Below are positions 58,303-64,000 of a stretch of DNA of 64,000 nt, piece by piece. The stretch is from the NCBI GenBank assembly GCA_035235625.1, contig CP141146.1:5760501-5824500 (forward strand), read 5' to 3'. Each line of letters opens with the position of its first letter. The stretch's first letter is position 1. Origin of the DNA: Saururus chinensis. Its lineage: Eukaryota > Streptophyta > Magnoliopsida > Piperales > Saururaceae. Under the pieces are notes generated by a model. That model had not been told where the DNA came from and ran no database searches. It saw only the letters and a list, made by a program, of their open reading frames with translations. The translations under genes were made by a program, and so were the position numbers.

Positions 58303-60096
58303 CACTACAATAAAGTACATTATTTTTTTAAATAAAAATAAAAATATTTATAGTAGCGACGCATACTTGTATGCATCGCTACTACTTAGTATAGTAGCGG
58401 CGCATTTTCCTATGTGTCGCTAATATATTATTTTTATTTTAATTTTTTTAATAAATAATATAGAATAAAAAATAAGTGGGGATAGAAAGGGAGAAGAGAG
58501 AGGGAAAGAGGAGACAAAAAAGAGAGAGGAGAAAAAGAAGAGACGCATATCCGTATAATAAAAATTTATCAAAAAAATCTAAATTAATTTATCGCACCCT
58601 CTATCTCTCATCTCCCTCTCATCCTCTATCTCTCCTTTCTCCTTCTCTCTTCTCCCACTCTCCTCTCTCTTTCCTCTTTTTTTCTTCCTTTTATTATATA
58701 TTATTTTTTAAAATTATTAAAAAATTATAATGAATAAAATAAATTATATAGAGAGGGAGAGAGAGTGGAGTGAGAGAGAAGTTTTTTATTTATTTATATT
58801 ATTAGTGATACTTATCAATAATTGTCGCAAATAACATCACTATTTGCGACGCTTACTAGTAAGTGTAGTTATTATTAAATATATTAGTTACGCATAACCA
58901 GAAGTGTCGCAATATAGATACTATTTGCGACACTTTTAGATAATCGTCGCTAATATCTAATTTTTTTGCCCCCGCAGGCGAATTTTCAACCGCACATGCG
59001 AAAATTTCGCCCGTGTTGTTATTTGCTCCCCTGCCCTCTCCCCTTACGATGCCACCCCCCTCCGCTGACGTAGCCCCCTCTCCCCTGCCCCCCTTCTTTT
59101 TGCTCCAGCTGGAGCCCCCTCTCTCCACTCTCTCTCTCCCTCTCTCTTCACTTTGTGTCTCCTCTCTCCTTCCTCTCGTTTTCTTCCTTTTATTATATAT
59201 TATTTTTTAAAATCAATAAAAAAAGTATAATGAATTAAATAAATTATATAGAGGGGAAGAGAGAGGAGACAAAGAGTGGAGAGAGAAAAAGAGAGAGAGA
59301 GTGGAGAGAGGAGAGATAGTCGAGAGAAGAGTTTTTTTTTATTTAATGTATATTATTAGCTACGCTTATCAATAATCGTCGCAAATAACATCACTATTTG
59401 CGACGCTTACTAGTAAGCGTATCTATTATTAAATTTATTAGCTACGCATAACGAGAAGCGTCACAATATAGATACTATTTGTGACACTTTTAGATAAATG
59501 TCGCTAATATCTAATTTTTTCGCCCCCACATGTGAATTTTCAACTTCCCCAGAATTCCACCGTAGGTGGGATTTTATTTTATTTTTAAATTATTTTTTAT
59601 ACTAGCAACGGTTCATCAGTATCGCTAAATTTTTTTCTTTTTTTTACTAGCGACATTTTTAGAAGTGTCGCCAATAACTTTTTTATTGTTTCTTTTTTAA
59701 TTGATATTTTTTTATTTTTATTAATATTTTTTATTTTTTATCAACATCACTAATAACTATATTTTATTTGTTTCCTTTTTAGCTCCACAAAATTAACTGT
59801 CAATAATAATTATATTTTTTAAATTATTTTAATAATCTAATAACTAATTATCAACTACATATGTTATTACGCACCATTAATAATGTCTTTTTTGTGACTC
59901 TCTTTTCAACATCGCTAAAAATATTGATATTAGAGACGCAAATGTAAGTATCGCTAATATTGCACTATTAGCGACTTGATTTTTTTCGATGCATATGACG
60001 ATTCTTTTTAAGTGTCGCTAATAGTCATTAGTGATGTTTATAAGACTATTAGCGATGTTTTTTAAGCATCGTTATATAGTCTTTTTTGTTGTAGTA
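58303..60096. mobile_element. Non-autonomous CACTA (En/Spm-type) element
   Basis: 1,794 bp from CACTACAATAAAGTA to TTTTTTGTTGTAGTA, an inverted terminus with the last base changed. Dense TAGCGACGC/GCGTCGCTAA repeats lie near both ends (58350-58430 and 59340-60070). The middle has CT/GA tracts and two related blocks (58680-58990 and 59170-59540), each with a long GA-rich tract and TTATTATATATTATTTTTTA. The flanking triplets AGA and AGT differ by one base, so the 3-bp target duplication is uncertain. No transposase. Same family as the element at 9874. Confidence 0.75.
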
Positions 60097-60590
60097 AGTC
60101 CATGATCCACCTGTATTACTACGAGGATAACATTAGATATCTACCATCTATTATATAAATATCGGAGGGTGTATATCCTCTATAATTTTATGTCAGGGTG
60201 ATAGTGACTTATTTGAGAAAAAAAAAAGCCTTAGGGTAAGCTTAAATATAGCAAAAGATATAATAGAATTATACAAGTTTATAAAAATTTATAGAAAATA
60301 TATGAAGTAAAAATAAGAGATTTTAAAATTTCACACGAGGTAAATAAGAAACGAGGTAAATGATTAATGAGTCATTATTGGGTCTAAATGAATTTTTTTT
60401 TTTTACTATTTGTTTGTTGGAATAGAGCTCAACTAGGTATACAGTATATTGGTCTTTTGTTCTAAAAACTAGATTATATTGTTTAATTACTTGTTTTATT
60501 TGTATAATTTTAGGTTTTTATATAGTGTGTTTTTTAATCATAATAACTTTTTCGTTCTTTTTCATTAATACTTAAAAAAATATTAATTTC
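60097..60590. other. AT-rich spacer, nothing seen
   Basis: No gene, repeat or motif that I can support. Composition changes sharply to GC-rich at about 60595, where the AFR promoter begins. Confidence 0.6.
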
Positions 60591-60594
60591 TTAT

Positions 60595-60990
60595 GGCCCA
60601 CCGGATGGAATCCTAGTTCCGTCGGTGCCATGCGTACCGTGCATGCGAGCGTACGTCGCTCACAGTCCTCTTTAAATTCGCGGCAAGGAGCGCGGGAAAC
60701 GAAAACATCAAAAGCGTCTGAAAATTCCGGAATTGACTGCCTCACGCGGCGCGCGTGCCACAGGAGTGTGGGGCCCGCACTGCTTTCCACCTGGGCACCT
60801 AGCCGTTGGAAGCCGAATAAAACCGATTTGGACGTGACGATAAAGATCGTGCAACTCCGCTCCCATCCAACGGACGGAAATAAACCATCTCCCCTCCGTG
60901 GGACCCGCTTCTCTTTCCCTTCTGACAAGGGGCACGTGAATTAACAGGCCCGGTACGGAATCCCAGCGAGGGAAGCAAGAAGCGCCATTA
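60595..60990 (+). promoter_or_regulatory. Promoter region of the SAP30/AFR gene
   Basis: A GC-rich island directly upstream of the only intact gene. It contains GTGGGGCCC (60768-60776) and GTGGGACCC (60899-60907), which fit TCP-type sites, and a G-box core CACGTG (60933-60938). No convincing TATA box, as in many housekeeping plant promoters. Open frames on both strands overlap it but show no protein pattern. Confidence 0.6.
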
Positions 60991-61079
60991 CTCTGCTTTG
61001 CTCCTATGGAATCATTCGCCCTTACACTGTATGCTCTTGTGCTTCTGAAGAATTTCGAGCAATTTTACTGTCAGGAATG

Positions 61080-61545
61080 ACGGATATGAGTGATTGTTAC
61101 GCTGATTTCAACTTTTGTGTAGAATTGGCGTCGGTTGACTTTGATTACTTCTGAGCAGTGAGAGAGCTGCAACGTCTGATTTTCTCTGGTATGTTTTGTT
61201 CAAGTTGATCAGTGATGGGTTCATTTGTAATGGGTTGTCATGTTTTCTTCTCTTTTTTTGTAAATTATGTTAGCTTCCGAAAGTTTGAGTGGATTCTTGG
61301 TCAATAATGACATGCTCGAGTGATTACTATGCTTTCTTTCACTGTTGGGTAGAATTGGCTTCGGTGAACTTCGATTACTTTTGAGCAGTTAGAGAGCTGC
61401 AATTTCTGATTTTGACGGGTGAAATTTGGTTCGTTTGGTTAATGATGTATGTACCTGTAAGGCTGTAATGAGATGTTTTGCTTTTTTTTTTTTGCTGGTT
61501 TCTGTCCGGAATTTTATTGTGGGTACGGAAATGTGGATGAGAGTG
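61080..61545. repeat. Tandem duplication in the AFR leader
   Basis: Two diverged copies of about 230 bp: GTAGAATTGGCGTCGGTTGA at 61119 and GTAGAATTGGCTTCGGTGAA at 61349, each followed by GAGCAGT(G/T)AGAGAGCTGCAA and T-rich sequence. Only the first copy has a good donor (CTCTG|GTATGT at 61188) for a leader intron. Confidence 0.75.
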
Positions 61546-61941
61546 CATATTTTACTGGATTTTTGGTTGCAGATTTTTTTCCATTTCCGATGCGAATTAG
61601 GTAAACAAATTGGTTTGTTTTGGTGGGCCATTTTCTTATTTCACATCCGAGATGTGCTTAGATTTGTGAATCCTTCGTTTCCTGCGGCTCAAATTAATAT
61701 TTTTCTTCACTTGATTTGCTTGTTTAAGTGTCGAACTTTATGATTACCTCATTCTCAAGGACAAGTTCCACGGAGAGTTATGTGTTGAATCACATTTCTT
61801 CTTAGTGAATTGTTTAAACGTTCTTAAATTTCTCTAAGATAACATTGTCTTTATCTTCTGATCCTATCCTTTGTTTGTTTTGGAGAAGCTTGATTCGTGA
61901 ATTGTTAACAGTGACAATTTCACTTTTTTAGTTTTCAGGCA

Positions 61942-61956
61942 ATGGCGTATGAATAA
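61942..61956 (+). promoter_or_regulatory. Short upstream ORF in the AFR leader
   Basis: ATG GCG TAT GAA TAA begins four bases after the probable leader-intron acceptor TTTTCAG (61938) and ends 72 bases before the main ATG. A four-codon uORF could lower translation of the main frame; this is inference. Confidence 0.4.
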
Positions 61957-62028
61957 GGAAATTAACCTGCTCCTTCAAAAGAAAATTGAGTTACACTTAC
62001 GGGTCAAGTTAATCTTGTTCTGCCAACC

Positions 62029-63204
62029 ATGTTCGGGGAAGACTTTGTGGAAGAAGAGCTCCCTGTTCTTCCTCGACACACAAAGGTTGTAGTCACTGGA
62101 AACAACCGAACTAAGTCTGTTCTCATTGGTTTGCATGGAGTTGTAAAGAAGGCTGTGGGCCTTGGTGGCTGGCATTGGCTGGTACGAGGGTTCTTCTGGT
62201 AAATGATACTTGAATTTTCGTGCTCATCATTGTTCATGTACTGAATTGTCTTTTATTTATTACAGGTTTTAACTAATGGAGATGAGGTAAAACTTCAAAG
62301 AAATGCATTGAGTGTCATCGAAGCTCCAACAGGATATGAAGAAGATGATGAAGAGGTGGGAAATTTTTCATCCAGTGGCTCTGATTTAGTGTCAAGGAGC
62401 ACTCCTCGAAGGAAGCTGGTGCCACGATTTCTCAATATTATTTTGTTTCTGTCTATTATCTAACTGAAAAGAAAAATTAACGTTTACTTTCTCTTTGAAT
62501 ATGTGGAGAATGGTTACTATTTCTAAACTAATTGAAAATGTGGCAGACTGTGAATTTAAGAAAATTGGAGACTGCATCTTTGAAAAGATACTGGAGGCAT
62601 TTTAAACTTGTAAGTGAAGTCTTCTGAAATGAATTTTTCTACTTTCTGTTGAAAAACTAGTTAGCTGAAGTGAACTGTGCTTTATTGATACCTTTACTGA
62701 TGACCCTTTTTGGGGAAAAATCCTAGGCTTCTAGAACAGCTATATGTGCCCAATTTAGTCGTTTTTCTAATGGTTAATTTGATGTGCAAACGGGACAATA
62801 GGATGAGCTGAATTGCCCTGCTTACTCAAAGGAGCAGTTGATTGGAGCTGTTGAAAAGCATTTTATATCTCAGGTATGTATGCTTTACTGATTACCATGC
62901 TGTCTGCTTTCTCATTGTTCAGTTTGTTGAACCCGTGCATACTCCTGATTAAATTTGACCCTCAATTCTACTTTGGGAAGGCAACTTTTACTTGTTAATG
63001 GAACCTGTTAACATGATTTTGGGGCACACTTATTTTTATACTCATTTCTTTTTTTTCTTTTTTGTTTGCCTTCAAAAGCAACTGGACGAGTTTCAGGTGA
63101 TAGCAAGCTTCCTGCATGCAGCAGAACGCTTGAAGCAGTCCACGCACAGGCTTCCTGGTTATAATAAAAGAAAGATAAACTGTCAATCTTACCGCAAACA
63201 CTAA
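62029..63204 (+). CDS. AFR-like: SAP30-like histone deacetylase complex subunit (AFR1/AFR2-type)
   Basis: A five-exon gene for a 188-residue protein: exons 62029-62181, 62266-62418, 62547-62609, 62802-62873 and 63079-63204. All introns are GT-AG and phase 0. The start MFGEDFVEEELPVLPRHTKV then VVTGNNRTKSVLIGLHGVV and GLGGWHWLVLTNGDEVKLQR is the conserved N-terminal module of plant SAP30-like proteins. An acidic Ser-rich linker (about 66-102) leads to the SAP30 Sin3-binding domain (about 106-168: LETASLKRYWRHFKL, YSKEQLIGAVEKHF, QLDEFQVIASFLHAAERLK). Arabidopsis AFR1 and AFR2 are nuclear bridging subunits of Sin3-type HDAC complexes that help repress FT and thus flowering. The C-terminal 20 residues (STHRLPGYNKRKINCQSYRK) look lineage-specific. 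Length and exon pattern fit an intact gene. Confidence 0.93.
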
Positions 63205-63620
63205 CAAAGACCTAAAGATGTGTTTATAATAGCTTTCTGACAATTACTGCACCACCAAGTACTCCCTAACTCCGACTTCAAATTGTCTTCATGAAGTTCA
63301 TGGCGCCTGTATTGGTTCTAGTTATCTGTTATTTGGGAAGATGGAATTTGTATATAAAATTATAAAATTTGGCTAGTGGAAGCTCGTGATGTTGTACCAT
63401 TGCTTATATTATTGTCACATTTGACAATGTCATGTTCAAACCTAAACCCAGTGAATCTTGTCACTTTACTAATATTATATTTCTTCTTGTAAACTCTGTT
63501 ATGATCTTCATTTTTAGATATCGTCTTCTTTTTGTCTATTGATTCTCTGTAAATATTTATATGACTGAAAGTACTCTGTTGGCTTTGGAGTAAGTGTTTT
63601 AGGTTAAAAGAAATTTAATA
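63205..63620 (+). other. AFR 3' untranslated and downstream region
   Basis: AT-rich with AATAA-like signals (for example TTATAATAGC near 63225 and AATATTATATTTC near 63470). No second gene is visible. Confidence 0.5.
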
Positions 63621-63725
63621 CTCTCTCTGTCCCAAAATAAGTGTCCTATTTAGTTTTTTTAAAATAAATTAATTTTAATTTATTTTGTCAAATCAAATAA
63701 GACACTTATTTTCAGATGGAGGGAA
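63621..63725. mobile_element. Stowaway MITE
   Basis: 105 bp flanked by TA (63619-63620 and 63726-63727). The termini CTCTCTCTGTCCCAAAATAA and, read inward from the right, TTCCCTCCATCTGAAAATAA are inverted repeats. The left one is close to the Stowaway consensus, and the hairpin (AAGTGTCCTATTTA / TAAGACACTT) is well kept, so it is a fairly young copy. Confidence 0.88.
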
Positions 63726-63727
63726 TA

Positions 63728-64000
63728 TTGGCGAAAGAAATATAACTGTAGATTGTGTATGTATTTGGTTGGGGAAGTGAAATACTGTATCTTATGCAAT
63801 ATTATATAACCGGAAACGGTTTATGCGCTGTGCCACGTTGAGTTCTAACGGTATGTACCTTTTAGTTAAAAAACCTGCCCACCCCTTGTTTTACGTGGGC
63901 TGAAAAACCTCAATAAGTGGGCTGCAATGTTAATGGGACTCACATAACCAAAGTTTTTTATTTCTTTTGTCTGCTCATTATCTGACACTGGCTTGGGAAA
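63728..64000. other. Spacer at window end
   Basis: No gene. 63890-63940 has GGGCT/AGTGGGCTG repeats. It could belong to the next gene's upstream region beyond the window. Confidence 0.4.

Noticed and set aside
60572-60944. Open frames of 104-118 codons upstream of the AFR gene
   Set aside because: They overlap on opposite strands in a GC-rich promoter with TCP-like and G-box sites. No homology recognised.
1-64000. tRNA or rRNA genes
   Set aside because: I looked for GGTTCGA-type B boxes with cloverleaf context. The best case (GGTTCAATCGG on the minus strand near 57810) lacks an A box and stems.

Overview
This window is nuclear DNA of a flowering plant; I cannot name the species. The evidence is spliced genes with GT-AG introns, coiled-coil NBS-LRR resistance genes, fragments of PAL, HCT and an acyl-activating enzyme, plant-type transposons (long-TIR elements, CACTA, PIF/Harbinger, Stowaway) and Ty3/gypsy-type fossils. 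Most of the 64 kb is AT-rich repeat. Only one gene looks complete: a SAP30/AFR-type co-repressor subunit at 62.0-63.2 kb.

Layout. 1-9.9 kb: dispersed repeats, a collapsed CNL gene (CNL-A, 2.7-3.6 kb) and a long-TIR transposon (6,694-8,473) that carries a piece of an ATG18/PROPPIN autophagy gene. 9.9-18.7 kb: a CACTA-like element with TAGCGACG repeats, a three-copy 310-bp tandem repeat and long CT tracts, interrupted by LTR-type fossils. 19-25 kb: more of the same repeats around a 2.3-kb Mutator-like element (20,926-23,254) with an exact 9-bp target duplication and an internal array of about 32-bp palindromic units. 25.4-30.5 kb: CNL-B, a broken resistance gene, with its flanks. 30.5-40 kb: LTR-type fossils and a decayed Ty3/gypsy body. 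40.4-42.2 kb: ten exons of a plastid-type monodehydroascorbate reductase (MDAR) without either end. 43-48.4 kb: CNL-C, the best preserved resistance gene (CC and NB-ARC domains intact, LRR broken). 49.5-53.0 kb: a PIF/Harbinger-type element (TTA target duplications) holding the start of a bL20-type ribosomal protein gene. 53.4-56.1 kb: a second member of the long-TIR family, holding pieces of an acyl-activating enzyme, HCT and PAL. 58.3-60.1 kb: a CACTA element. 60.6-64 kb: promoter, leader and coding exons of the AFR/SAP30 gene, then a Stowaway MITE.

Two themes join the window. First, a resistance-gene unit (3' flank, CNL, 5' flank) was copied three times and each copy decayed differently. 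Second, unrelated transposon families have each picked up pieces of ordinary host genes, including introns or promoters. The most notable is the 2.7-kb element whose cargo comes from three genes of phenylpropanoid and CoA-ester metabolism. No computation was run; all matches were read by eye from translated motifs and from comparison within the window.
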